From Streptomyces sp. NRRL S-118 (GTDB lineage Bacteria > Actinomycetota > Actinomycetes > Streptomycetales > Streptomycetaceae): DNA of 42,329 bases. This document shows, in pieces, positions 33,160-41,202 of the stretch. The position numbers and the translations under genes were made by a program. Positions within the stretch are counted from its first letter, which is position 1; every line of letters begins with the position of its first letter. The stretch is from assembly GCF_000716335.1 (NCBI RefSeq), contig NZ_KL591029.1, positions 1 through 42,329 on the forward strand. The letters run 5' to 3'. The notes under the pieces are model-generated. The model did no database searches and was not told the origin of the DNA. It saw only the letters and a program-made list of their open reading frames with translations.

Positions 33160-35073
33160 GTGACCCCCTCCCCGTCCCCCTCCCCGTATTTCGCGAAGCC
33201 TCCCCTGCGACCGCCCGCGCCCGGGCCGGCGGACCGCCGCGCACAGTCGGTGCTGGCCGGGGAGGAGTCTTCCGTACCGCCGAGGCACGGGCCGAGCGGC
33301 TCCCCAGCGGCAGGCGGCGCACGTCCCGGGACAGGCGTACGCGACGAGCGGACACGACCCTGGCACGTCCTCACCCACCTGCGGCCGCACCGCCCCGGCA
33401 TCCTCCTGGGCAGCGCGCTGTCCCTGGCGGGCAGCCTGCTGGCGCTCGCCCAGCCGCTGGTGGCCAAGCAGATGGTGGACGCCCTGGACCGCGGGCGCCC
33501 CGCGGCCGGCGCACTGGTCCTGCTCAGTGCCCTGGTCGTCGCCGGCGCCGCGACCGCCGCACTGGGCCAGTACGTGCTGGAGCGCACCGCCGAGTCGGTC
33601 GCCTGCACAGCGCGCCGGCGCCTGTCGGAGCGCCTCCTGCGTCTGCGTCTGCCCGTGCTCAACCGCACCGAGCCGGGCGAGCTGATCTCCCGGGTGACGT
33701 CCGACACCACGGTGCTGCGCCAGGTCGCCACCCGCTCGATCGCCTCAGCGGGCAGCGGCCTGCTGGTCGTGGTGGCGACGCTGGCCCTCATGGCGCTGCT
33801 GGATCCGGTGCTCCTGAGCATCACGCTGGTCACCATCGCGCTGATCGGCGCGACCGTCGCCGCGGCCGTTCCCCACATCGCCCGGGCCGCCCGCCAGGCC
33901 CAGGAGGCGGTCGGCCGCATGGGCTCCCTGCTCGAACGCACCCTGGGCGCCGTGCGCACCATCAAGGCGTCCGGTGCCGAGGGCCGGGAGACGGCCGGTC
34001 TGCACCAAGCGGCCGAGGACGCCCGTCGGGCCGGCACCCGGGCCGCCCGGTGGCAGGCTCTGTCGGCCACCACCTCCACCGTCGCCGTGCAACTGTCCTT
34101 CCTCGTCGTACTGGGCGTGGGCGGAGCGCGCGTGGCGACCGGGGCCATCACCGTGTCGACCCTCGTCGCCTTCCTCCTCTACGTCTTCGCCCTCGCCCCC
34201 CGCGTGGGGCAACTGGTCGAGGCGGTCGGTCTGTTGCAGGCGGGAGCGGCCGCCTCCGCGCGTATCGGCGAGGTCCACTCCATGGACACCGAGCCGGTCG
34301 GTCCGCATCAGGCCCCGGCCACCACGCCGGAGCCCCGCCGGCCGGTCGGGGTCGTCTTCCAGGGTGTGCGCTTCTCCTACGGCCCCGAGGCCCCGCCCGT
34401 GCACGAGGACGTGACGTTCACCGTGCCACCGAAGACCACCACGGCCCTGGTCGGCCCGTCCGGAGCGGGCAAGACCACCGTCTTTTCCCTGCTCGAACGC
34501 TTCTACCAACCGGACCGTGGCCGCATCCTCCTCGACGGCGAGGACATCGCGCGTCTCCCGCTGTCCCGGCTGCGCGCCCTGATCGGATACGTCGAGCAGG
34601 ACTCCCCGATCCTGTCCGGCACCCTGCGGGACAACCTCCTCCTCAGCGCTCCCGATGCCGATGCGGCGCAGGTACGCGACGTCCTGCGCCGCACCCGCCT
34701 GGACTGCCTCGTGGCGCGCCTGCCCGACGGACTCGACACACCCATCGGCCACCGCGGCAGCACACTGTCCGGTGGCGAACGGCAGAGGGTGGCCATCGCC
34801 CGTGCCCTCCTGCGCCGCCCGGGACTTCTGCTGCTGGACGAGGCCACCTCCCAGCTCGACGCCGCCAACGAAGCCGCGCTGCACGAGACCCTTGCGGACA
34901 TCAGCCGCACCACCACGATTCTGGTGATCGCCCACCGACTGTCGACGGTGACCACGGCCGACCAGATCCTGCTGCTGGAATCCGGGCGGGTACGGGCCGC
35001 CGGCACCCACGCGCAGTTGCTCGCGGCCGACGCCTTCTACCGTCGCCTGGCAGCCGCGCAACACCTCGCGTGA
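33160..35073 (+). CDS. Lasso-peptide ABC exporter (D protein)
   Basis: A 637-residue fused permease-ATPase of the ABCB type. It follows a Pro-rich N-terminal extension of about 65 residues with no peptidase domain. Six membrane segments lie at about 75-350. The ATPase has Walker A GPSGAGKTT, Q-loop VEQDSPILSG, signature LSGGERQR, Walker B LLLLDEATS and H-loop IAHRLSTV, all intact. It exports the mature peptide and usually gives self-protection. The GTG at 33160 lies 6 bases after B2. The Pro/Ser-rich start makes the exact initiation codon uncertain. Confidence 0.93.
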   Translation: MTPSPSPSPYFAKPPLRPPAPGPADRRAQSVLAGEESSVPPRHGPSGSPAAGGARPGTGVRDERTRPWHVLTHLRPHRPGILLGSALSLAGSLLALAQPLVAKQMVDALDRGRPAAGALVLLSALVVAGAATAALGQYVLERTAESVACTARRRLSERLLRLRLPVLNRTEPGELISRVTSDTTVLRQVATRSIASAGSGLLVVVATLALMALLDPVLLSITLVTIALIGATVAAAVPHIARAARQAQEAVGRMGSLLERTLGAVRTIKASGAEGRETAGLHQAAEDARRAGTRAARWQALSATTSTVAVQLSFLVVLGVGGARVATGAITVSTLVAFLLYVFALAPRVGQLVEAVGLLQAGAAASARIGEVHSMDTEPVGPHQAPATTPEPRRPVGVVFQGVRFSYGPEAPPVHEDVTFTVPPKTTTALVGPSGAGKTTVFSLLERFYQPDRGRILLDGEDIARLPLSRLRALIGYVEQDSPILSGTLRDNLLLSAPDADAAQVRDVLRRTRLDCLVARLPDGLDTPIGHRGSTLSGGERQRVAIARALLRRPGLLLLDEATSQLDAANEAALHETLADISRTTTILVIAHRLSTVTTADQILLLESGRVRAAGTHAQLLAADAFYRRLAAAQHLA

Positions 35074-35868
35074 TGGTGCGGTGCGGCAGGTCCGCATCCG
35101 GCGGGCGGGCCGCGGGGGAGACGACGGCTCGAACAGTGCCGTTCGGACAACGTCGTCGGTCCCGGCGTCACCGCCCCGATCCACGTCCGGCACCGAGCAC
35201 CAGGCCGTGGACGCCGCCCGCGACGAGGTCCTCGCGATGCCCACCGAACGTTCCGGGCTGTTCGCGCACGCGGAGCGGAGGGCGACCAGGCGCTCGGCGT
35301 ACCCGGCCCGGCCCACGCCACGCCTGCGCAGAGCCCCCTCCCGGCCAGCTGAGGGTTGCACCGAAGACGGCTGAACCGTTGACTGGACGGTTGCGGCCGG
35401 TCGGGGACCGAAGGTGTGACCGGAGGTGGCAGCCGGGCGAATCGGACACCACTCGTTTCCGCGAGTCCCCCGCGGGCAAGCCGGTCACGCACACCGACAC
35501 CTCTGATTCGTTAGCAATGAGAGGTTCTGGATCTCTGAGGGGCCCGGGGCGGCGTTGTCCAGCCCAGGGTAGGACGTGTGTGGTCCGGTCGGTGCCGTGG
35601 TGACCCCTACGACACCTCCGACCGTGCGAGGTCTTTGTAAAGAAAAGACTGGTGGCGCTGGGCGCCGGCCGGTCCTCGCACGTTGTGCCCCCGCAGGCCC
35701 GTCTGGTTCGGGATCCTCGATGGATGAGCTGCCGCACGGTGACGCGTTTCTTCTCACGAGCTCCGAGCTCTAGACACGGCGTGCGTCCGTGCGGTCCGGC
35801 GGCGCCGCGCACGGCTGATGAGGTGGCGGGCCTTGGAGCCATGGAATTAGTGCGCCGTGCGGCCCCGC
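35074..35868. other. Gap downstream of the lasso cluster
   Basis: About 800 bases without a supported gene on either strand. Around 35495-35545 an A/T-richer patch (CTCTGATTCGTTAGCAATG) with flanking CCTCT/AGAGG could be an IS end or a weak terminator, but no stem is convincing. The lasso cluster therefore ends with the exporter. Confidence 0.5.
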
Positions 35869-36036
35869 GTGCTCGCCTTCGAGAACAGCATTGGACAGGC
35901 TCTGCGGCATCTGTTCAATCGGATGCTCGGCCAGCTTCACCACTGCCTTCACGCGCGCAGTCTGTTCGACGAAGCGATCGCCTTTCCAGCAGACGCCGCT
36001 ACGGGGTCACTGACGGGACTTCCTTCTCCGGCATAG
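35869..36036 (+). pseudogene. IS110-family transposase, C-terminal fragment
   Basis: The plus strand reads LAFENSIGQALRHLFNRMLG, QLHHCLHARSLFDEAIAFP and ends LTGLPSPA-stop at 36036. The pattern RxLxNRxxGxLhxCLxxxxxxDExxAF is the extreme C-terminus of IS110-type (DEDD) transposases. The rest of the element is missing. It overlaps the end of the minus-strand gene at 35999, which may be where it once inserted. Confidence 0.6.
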
Positions 36037-36535
36037 CCATGACGAGACCCGAGCTGACGGGGCGCTCGTCGTTGACAAGAATGAGCCGGTTCCTGGCCCA
36101 GGTATCGAGCCGGTCGCATGCCCAGGCCGGGTCGTACGCTGCCGTGGGCAGCTGCGGTATGCGCTTTCGGCCGGTGTCGTCGAGCCGATAGGGGATGTCG
36201 AAGGCCGTGTTCCAGCCGTCCAGGTTCGCGGCAAACCGCTCTTCCACTTCTGCTGGACTGATGCCCAGGTACTGGGCGATCTCTGCCCAGGAGCTGCCTC
36301 GCTCGCGTTCGTAGATCACGGCCGAGGCCAGAGCGCGCTCCGCGAGTTCGATGAGCTGGAATGCCTGGCTTACCCGGCCTCCGTGACCGGTGTCGGGGTC
36401 GTTCTCGGTGGCGACCAGACCGGCGGCGCCATCCGCAACGTCCGCTGCCTGAGCGCACAGAACGAGGCGGGCCAGCGCCTGGCGGGTGAATCGGGCACGG
36501 TCGGCGTCATACGGGGTCGTCTCAGTCACCCCCAC
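35999..36535 (-). CDS. Hypothetical protein with an HTH-like segment
   Basis: A 178-residue protein from GTG 36535 (GTG 36529 is also possible). The middle contains GSSWAEIAQYLGISPAEVEE, which fits a sigma-4-like or MerR-like helix-turn-helix, preceded by a long helix (AFQLIELAERALASAVIYER). The C-terminal part has ACDRLDTWARNRLILVNDER. It resembles a hypothetical protein I have seen often in Streptomyces. A DNA-binding role is plausible but not shown. The C-terminal end runs into IS110-derived sequence (MAMPEKEVPSVTP), so the original terminus may be altered. Confidence 0.65.
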   Translation of the reverse strand: MGVTETTPYDADRARFTRQALARLVLCAQAADVADGAAGLVATENDPDTGHGGRVSQAFQLIELAERALASAVIYERERGSSWAEIAQYLGISPAEVEERFAANLDGWNTAFDIPYRLDDTGRKRIPQLPTAAYDPAWACDRLDTWARNRLILVNDERPVSSGLVMAMPEKEVPSVTP

Positions 36536-36850
36536 AGCCTCGCAGGCTGTATCCGCGGTGAGTACCTGATGTCCGCCGAGGATCGGTCTCCGCTTGACGG
36601 CTTAACTTGATGAGGTGTCTTCTCCACGCGATAGACCGAGGGGAAGAGGTCTACGCGGTCGGCTGGCCGGGCGGCCTCGGCGCGGGGGAGCCTGGGAACG
36701 TGTGCAGTGTGCCGATCGTCGTGCCCCGGCCGTCGAAGTCCGGCGGGCGGCGGGTGACCATGCAGCGTCGTCCGGCGGGAGGAGGCCCTTGCCCCGGGGG
36801 ACCTGCGGGCGACGTCACACGACGTCAGCCCGAGAGCCTGCTGGTCCACA
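36536..36850. other. Gap with no recognisable gene
   Basis: About 315 bases between two minus-strand genes. Open frames exist on both strands but none is protein-like. CAGCCTCGCAGGCTG at about 36536-36550 can form a short hairpin just before the start of the hypothetical gene. Confidence 0.5.
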
Positions 36851-37054
36851 TCAGGCCGGTGTGACGTTCTCGGCCTGCGGCCCCTTCTGTCCCTGCGTGA
36901 CGTCGAAGCGGACCTTCTGCCCCTCGCTGAGCTCGCGGTACCCGGTGGCGGCGATGGCGGAGTAGTGGACGAACACGTCGGGCCCGCCGCCGTCCTGCTC
37001 GATGAAGCCGAAGCCCTTCTCTGCGTTGAACCACTTCACCGTGCCGGTGGCCAT
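36851..37054 (-). CDS. CspA-family cold-shock protein
   Basis: A 67-residue single-domain RNA/DNA-binding chaperone, beginning [20 protein letters not shown] and continuing [18 protein letters not shown]. Both RNA-binding motifs are intact: RNP1 as KGFGFI and RNP2 as VFVHYSAI. Length is exactly normal. ATG 37054 has GAGGAG upstream and is chosen over an upstream in-frame ATG. It binds single-stranded RNA and prevents secondary structure. Streptomyces carry many paralogues. Confidence 0.97.
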   Translation of the reverse strand: MATGTVKWFNAEKGFGFIEQDGGGPDVFVHYSAIAATGYRELSEGQKVRFDVTQGQKGPQAENVTPA

Positions 37055-37214
37055 ATCGAATCTCCTCATCCATGGGCGGCGCAGCACCGTGCCGCACGGC
37101 CGCAGCTTCGATTATCGCGGGCCGCCCGGGCGGGGGAGAGGGAGAAACGCGGCGCTGTGCGGAAGCCGGCCACACAGGCGCCGCCGCGGGGCCAACCGCT
37201 GACGTGGCCGCGCG

Positions 37215-37374
37215 TCAGATTCCGCCGCGCTCGCCTTTCGGCTGACTGCGGGCACGCCGCTGCTCACGGATGCGATCCTGCGCAGCGAGCAAATCGCCGG
37301 TGCTCCTCTTTCGGCGACAGCTCACCGCCCCGCTTCTCCTGCTCGGCCTGCTGCTTCGCCGCCCGCCGCTTCAC
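37215..37374 (-). pseudogene. Small basic coiled-coil-like protein with one frameshift
   Basis: From GTG 37374 the frame reads VKRRAAKQQAEQEKRGGELS and PKEEHRR. A one-base shift near 37300 then gives DLLAAQDRIREQRRARSQPK, GERGGI-stop at 37215. The restored protein of about 52 residues is a charged helix. As written the frame ends elsewhere (GSHP-stop). The family is unknown; it is listed because both halves have coherent composition. Confidence 0.35.
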
Positions 37375-37468
37375 CGCGAGGGCCGAGGACAAGTGCCGGG
37401 CTGGGGACCCTCAGCTCGGGACCATGATCAATCCCACCGATAACAGCTGTACCGATGTACACCCGTGC

Positions 37469-37725
37469 TCACGAGAAGACTCCAACGAGCGACTCGGCCG
37501 CACGCGCAGCAGCGGGCCCGCCGACGGCGGCCTCGACGAGCTCGGCCGCCTCCTGGTCCTCGACGGCCGCGGCCTTGATGGCGGCCTCGGCCGGGCGGCG
37601 CCCACAGCGGCAAGATCCCCGAGGGCAGCCCCGGATCCCGCAGCAGCAGCCGGATCAGCACAACGTGGTCCTCCGGCTGGAGACCGGGCTCGTGAGCCAG
37701 CGCGCGTCCGGGCCCGGGGCCCTCG
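37469..37725 (-). pseudogene. Short helical protein, frameshifted
   Basis: The minus strand reads ALAHEPGLQPEDHVVLIRLL and LRDPGLPSGILPLW, then in another frame from about 37605 AEAAIKAAAVEDQEAAELVE and AVGGPAAARAAESLVGVFS-stop at 37469. The joined sequence resembles a small hypothetical protein, but the start is missing and it abuts the end of the secreted repeat protein. One indel is needed. Confidence 0.4.
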
Positions 37726-37729
37726 GGGT

Positions 37730-38269
37730 CTACAGGGCGCGCAGCAGGAACTGGGTGGTGGTGTAGCTGGCGCCGCCGGAGCAGGTGTAGCTCTGCTGGG
37801 TGGCCGTGTACGTGAAGCCGGACGGCACGGAGCAGGCCCACATGCCGGTCACGGGCTTGTAGAGCAGGTACTGGCTGGTCGTGTAGCTTCCGCCGCCGGA
37901 GCACGTCTGGCTGCTCCTGACCCCGGTGTGGGTGTAGCCGGGCATGGTGGTGCAGGCCCAGAGGCCGTCGGCGGGCGGCTGGACGTAGAACTCGGTGGTC
38001 GGGTAGCTGCTGCCTCCCGAACAGGTGTAGGAGCTGCGGGACGAGGTGTACGTGTAGCCGGACGGGACGGAGCAGGCCCAGAAGCCTGAGGTGGCCCCGG
38101 CGGCCCCTGTGGACCCGGCTTTGGGAGCTTGGGCGAAGGTCCCAGCTTCGGCGGCCGTGGCGGCGACGGCCGGGGCGGTCGCCGTGGTGAGGGCCGTGGC
38201 GAGGGCGAGGGCGGCCGTCGCCGTGGCGGCGAGCAGTGTGCGGGGCACACGGAAGGTCGTACGCGGCAT
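37730..38269 (-). CDS. Secreted protein with three 40-residue repeats
   Basis: A 179-residue protein with a signal peptide (MPRTTFRVPRTLLAATATAA, cleavage near AVAATA at about residue 38). The mature part, from residue 62, is three tandem units of exactly 40 residues starting at 62, 102 and 142. Each has WAC...P.GYT.T..... followed by CSGG.SYTT..F/YL. Every unit has two cysteines about 20 residues apart, probably one disulfide per unit. The ATG at 38269 has AGGAG upstream. The architecture suggests a small extracellular binding or structural protein. I recognise the repeat from other Streptomyces hypothetical proteins but know no function. Confidence 0.82.
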   Translation of the reverse strand: MPRTTFRVPRTLLAATATAALALATALTTATAPAVAATAAEAGTFAQAPKAGSTGAAGATSGFWACSVPSGYTYTSSRSSYTCSGGSSYPTTEFYVQPPADGLWACTTMPGYTHTGVRSSQTCSGGGSYTTSQYLLYKPVTGMWACSVPSGFTYTATQQSYTCSGGASYTTTQFLLRAL

Positions 38270-38549
38270 GGCGGGCACTCCTGGTCGGTTCGTCGATCGG
38301 GCAGAGTCAACGGGTGGGGGCCGGCCGGGGGTCTGGCCCGTGCCCCGGCCACCGCAGGGCGCGCGCCGGAAGACTGTCAGGGGCACGGGCCCCCGGCAAG
38401 GCCGGTGCCGCGCGGTCCGCTGTCTTCCGGCCGCCACCGGCACCCCGCCCGACCTGCGGGCTGACCGGGGCGCACCGCCCTGCCAGGGCGTTCGGTACGG
38501 GTGGAACGGCGGGGTCCGCCCCCTGGGGCCGTACGGGTCAGCCGGCCGG

Positions 38550-38720
38550 GGCGTTGAAGTGGACCCCCGGGTTGGCCGCTCGGGTCCAAGAGCAGCAGCA
38601 ACAGCGTCTACAGGCTTGGCACGGATTCATCGGCACCAACGCGGGCCTGGCCGCCGCCCGCGCCCGCGGCAGGGTCGGCGGACGCCCCAACGTCGCCACC
38701 GAGGAAGTCGTCCCCGCCGC
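38550..38720 (+). pseudogene. Serine recombinase (resolvase) C-terminal scrap
   Basis: The plus strand reads FIGTNAGLAAARARGRVGGR, PNVATEEVVPAAAVRLL. The GLaaARaRGr.GGRP motif is the junction between catalytic domain and HTH in resolvase/invertase-type serine recombinases. Both the catalytic Ser part and the HTH are missing. Confidence 0.6.
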
Positions 38721-38866
38721 CGCGGTACGGCTGCTGCACTACCAGCAGACGCAGGGCGGGCCGCCGAACCCGCACGTATGAGACGGCGCGGCCCCCGCCC
38801 TCCAGAACTCGCGCAGACAGGCTCGATGGCACCTCGTAAGAAAAAGAGGAACAGGCCCTGGCGACC

Positions 38867-39070
38867 ATGGAGTTGCGATCTGTGATCACCGGGAGACCTG
38901 TGCCTGCCTTGCCATCATGGCTGACCGAACCCCTGTGGGACCAATTCGCGGCGCTGCTGCCGCAGCGGCCCGCCTACGATCCGACTCACCCGCTGGGCTG
39001 CCACCGCACGCGGATCAGCGACCGGACCATCTTCGACAAGCTGCTGCAACTCCGCCTTTGCCAGTCCTGG
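38867..39070 (+). pseudogene. IS5-like transposase, N-terminal fragment
   Basis: The frame reads LPSWLTEPLWDQFAALLPQR, PAYDPTHPLGCHRTRISDRT and IFDKLLQL. This is the start of a Streptomyces IS5-type transposase with the pattern WLTEPLWDQFAALLPqRP.fdP.HPlGCHR.RI.DR.vFdKLvqvL. It breaks off at about 39070, where sequence antisense to the AraC remnant begins. Confidence 0.7.
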
Positions 39071-39074
39071 AAAC

Positions 39075-39702
39075 TCAGGCAGTGCACGGGATCGCTGCGG
39101 GGCGCCGCCCTGCGGTGAACGCGGCGGGCGGGACACCCATGAAGTGGCGGAACTCGGCCGTCATGTGGGACTGGTCGTAGTAACCCGCCGTCGCGGCGAT
39201 GTCCGACCACCAGCCGGCATCGGCCGCGAGCACGGTGCGAACGCGGTCGATGCGTGCGAAGTGCTTGGGGGACAAGCCGGTGCCGGCGGTGAACAAGGTG
39301 TGCAGGGCGGCGCTCACTGATGTGCAACCGTGCTGCGGTCGTGGCAACAGTGCCACCGACCAGAAGGTGTGCCGCCTCTCCGAGCCGCTCCGGCCGACCG
39401 GCCATTGCTTCTTCGAGAGCGGCGATCGGGTCGGCGGCGAGCTGGTCGACGTCCAGGCCAGGTAGTTCGCGGAGCGGCAGGGCCCGGTCGGCGAGATCAC
39501 GCAGCGGACGGCCGAGCAGGGCTTGGGCACGCCCCGGCCGCATGCGAACCCGCACGCGCGAATGCCCGGGCGCGCCGACGTGATAGGCGGCCCGGGTGCG
39601 GGGACCCAGGGGGATCAGCTCACGCTTGTCGATGCGCAGGAGAAGTGTGGTGGCGTGATCGGGGCACATCGACCGCCGCCGAAGCGCCCGCCGTAGCGAC
39701 AT
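39075..39702 (-). pseudogene. AraC-family regulator, frameshifted
   Basis: The first frame from 39702 carries the N-terminal part (KRELIPLGPRTRAAYHVGAP, ALLGRPLRDLADRALPLREL). A shift near 39310 is needed to enter the DNA-binding domain: LFTAGTGLSPKHFARIDRVR, then SDIAATAGYYDQSHMTAEFR and HFMGVPPAAFTAGR. The second AraC helix-turn-helix (DiA...Gy.DqShm..eFr...G.pP..f) is complete in the second frame. The combined length of about 208 residues is near normal for this subtype, so one indel is the only clear lesion. Confidence 0.78.
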
Positions 39703-39872
39703 CGATCCCGGACACCCAACGCAGAAGGGCAGGCGACACGACGAGAGAGCTCACGCAGCTCACGATAGTGCCGAAACTTCCTATCACGTGGCGTGACGGC
39801 ACGCCCCGTGCGGTGAGCAGTACTCCGAGGTGCCATCGAGCCTTCTGCGCGAGTTCTAAGCCGCCCAAGGCC
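39703..39872. other. Short spacer, nothing recognised
   Basis: About 170 bases between the AraC remnant and the truncated gene at 39873. No promoter or hairpin could be fixed by eye. Confidence 0.4.
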
Positions 39873-40350
39873 ATGACCCTGGCCGAGCGTCGTAGGCAGG
39901 TTGCGAAGGAGCGGCACGAACTGTCGCCTATGCGCGCCTACATGGGCGCGCCGGAGCGGAAGGCCAAGGGCACGCCCCACAGCCGGCCGGACGCGAAGCG
40001 CATCAAGCGCGGTCCCGCCGCCGGGTCGGGCGCGGGCGCGCAGAGCTTCGCTGCGGCTCCAGCAAACCCGGTGTCGGTGTCGGCCTGGGCGACCGCGTAC
40101 CCGGGACTTCTGTCGATCGGCGGGCAGGTGAAGCTGCCGCTGCGGGGATCGACGTGCAGCGGGATGTGGCTGTACGTCATGGACGAGGCTGGCAACCCGG
40201 CAGTCCAGCAGGAGATCAAGAAAGGCACGGACGACCCCAGCGGCGCCACCCCGGAGGCCGGGGCCTGGTGCTACGACTGGTGGTCGAGCAACTCCTATCC
40301 CACCGACCAGTGTTTCTGGTGGGCGAACAACGCGCTGGGCGGCAAGCTAC
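39873..40350 (+). pseudogene. Unknown protein cut by an IS5 fragment
   Basis: From ATG 39873 (AAGG upstream) the frame reads MTLAERRRQVAKERHELSPM, then FAAAPANPVSVSAWATAYPG, MWLYVMDEAGNPAVQQEIKK and AGAWCYDWWSSNSYPTDQCF, WWANNALGGKLQ. There is no signal peptide. The Trp/Cys-rich end looks like a beta-sandwich domain. Immediately after it the same frame becomes IS5 transposase sequence, so the gene is truncated and its true end is lost. The family is not recognised. Confidence 0.45.
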
Positions 40351-40354
40351 AGGA

Positions 40355-40475
40355 AGGCAGCTGGCGGCGCCTGCGGGACTGGACCGAGGCCGGCGTATGG
40401 CCCCGCCTGCACGAGATGCTCCTCGCGGAACTCCGCAGAGCCGGACTGCTGGACGTGGAGGGCGCCGCGGTCGCC
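40355..40475 (+). pseudogene. IS5-family transposase, internal fragment (plus strand)
   Basis: The frame reads GSWRRLRDWTEAGVWPRLHE, MLLAELRRAGLLDVEGAAV. This is the conserved segment just before the first catalytic Asp of IS5/IS427-type transposases (RLRDWTEAGVWprLHe.LLaeLr.agllD). It is fused in frame to the unknown protein upstream and meets an oppositely oriented IS5 fragment at about 40480. Confidence 0.7.
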
Positions 40476-40479
40476 GCCG

Positions 40480-40825
40480 CCCCCCTTTGTGGGCGCCGGC
40501 CGCATCTGGTGGGCCTGGTTGACCGTGGAATCGACGGCGACGGTCCATGCGATCCGACCCACCGCATCGTCACGGACCTGCACGTGCTCCAGCAGCGTCG
40601 CCCAGGTTCTGTCCGCTTCCCAGCGGGCGAACCGCTCGTGGACCGTCTGCCACGGCCCATATTGCTCCGGCAGATCACGCCACGGCGCCCCGGTCCGCAG
40701 CCGCCACAGCACACCGTTGATACCTGGCGATGGTCACGCCACCGACGACCACGCCCGTCCACCTGCGGCAGCAAGGGCTCTATCCGTTCCCACGCCGCGT
40801 CCGTCAACTCACCTCGACCCGCCAC
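40480..40825 (-). pseudogene. IS5-family transposase, N-terminal fragment (minus strand)
   Basis: From ATG 40825 the reading is MAGRGELTDAAWERIEPLLP and QVDGRGRRWRDHRQV. After a shift near 40715 it continues LWRLRTGAPWRDLPEQYGPW, QTVHERFARWEADRTWATLL and IAWTVAVDSTVNQAHQ. This is a different IS5-type transposase from the plus-strand one. It contains the first catalytic Asp region (VAVDSTVN) and breaks at about 40480, tail to tail with the other fragment. Confidence 0.78.
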
Positions 40826-40829
40826 GGGA

Positions 40830-41111
40830 TCAATAATCAGAGACCTCGTGATCCGACCTGCGAGCGGTGTTTTCCACGAACCGGCTTAGCCGATAGGCGC
40901 TCTGCTCCACTGGACGTCGGCACAGCGTGTCAATCCGGATGAGCGATTCGTCGATCCCCTCCTCCCGAAGACGCCGCAAGCGCGCACGCAACTCTGCCTG
41001 GTCCTTCGTCTCAAGGACTACTTCCCACTGTCCGGCGTCCGGCGCAGTGCGAGCAGCCAGCTGCTGCCTCCCTGCCTCTTGCCGCCTCTTCCTCCTCCCC
41101 TGTCCTGGCAT
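40830..41111 (-). CDS. Hypothetical basic protein
   Basis: A 93-residue protein starting MPGQGRRKRRQEAGRQQLAA. A folded part follows: DAGQWEVVLETKDQAELRAR, LRRLREEGIDESLIRIDTLC and RRPVEQSAYRLSRFV. It looks like a conserved small Streptomyces protein with a basic N-terminus and an alpha/beta core. A longer in-frame start exists at 41186. The ribosome binding site at 41111 is weak. It lies between IS remains and has no partner. Confidence 0.5.
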   Translation of the reverse strand: MPGQGRRKRRQEAGRQQLAARTAPDAGQWEVVLETKDQAELRARLRRLREEGIDESLIRIDTLCRRPVEQSAYRLSRFVENTARRSDHEVSDY

Positions 41112-41202
41112 CGACCCAGAATCGCCGGCCGACGTCAGCACAGCAAGAAGATTGCGCCGAGCACCACGTCTCCGTTCGGTGATCATTTTCAGACGCGGCC
41201 TA

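Noticed and set aside
33745..35361. 538-codon minus-strand frame opposite the lasso exporter
   Set aside because: Antisense shadow with low-complexity composition.
32871..35603. 910-codon plus-strand frame across the lasso B2 and D genes
   Set aside because: An out-of-frame shadow of the exporter. The translation is Arg/Pro/Gly-rich, and the overlapping frame has all ABC motifs.
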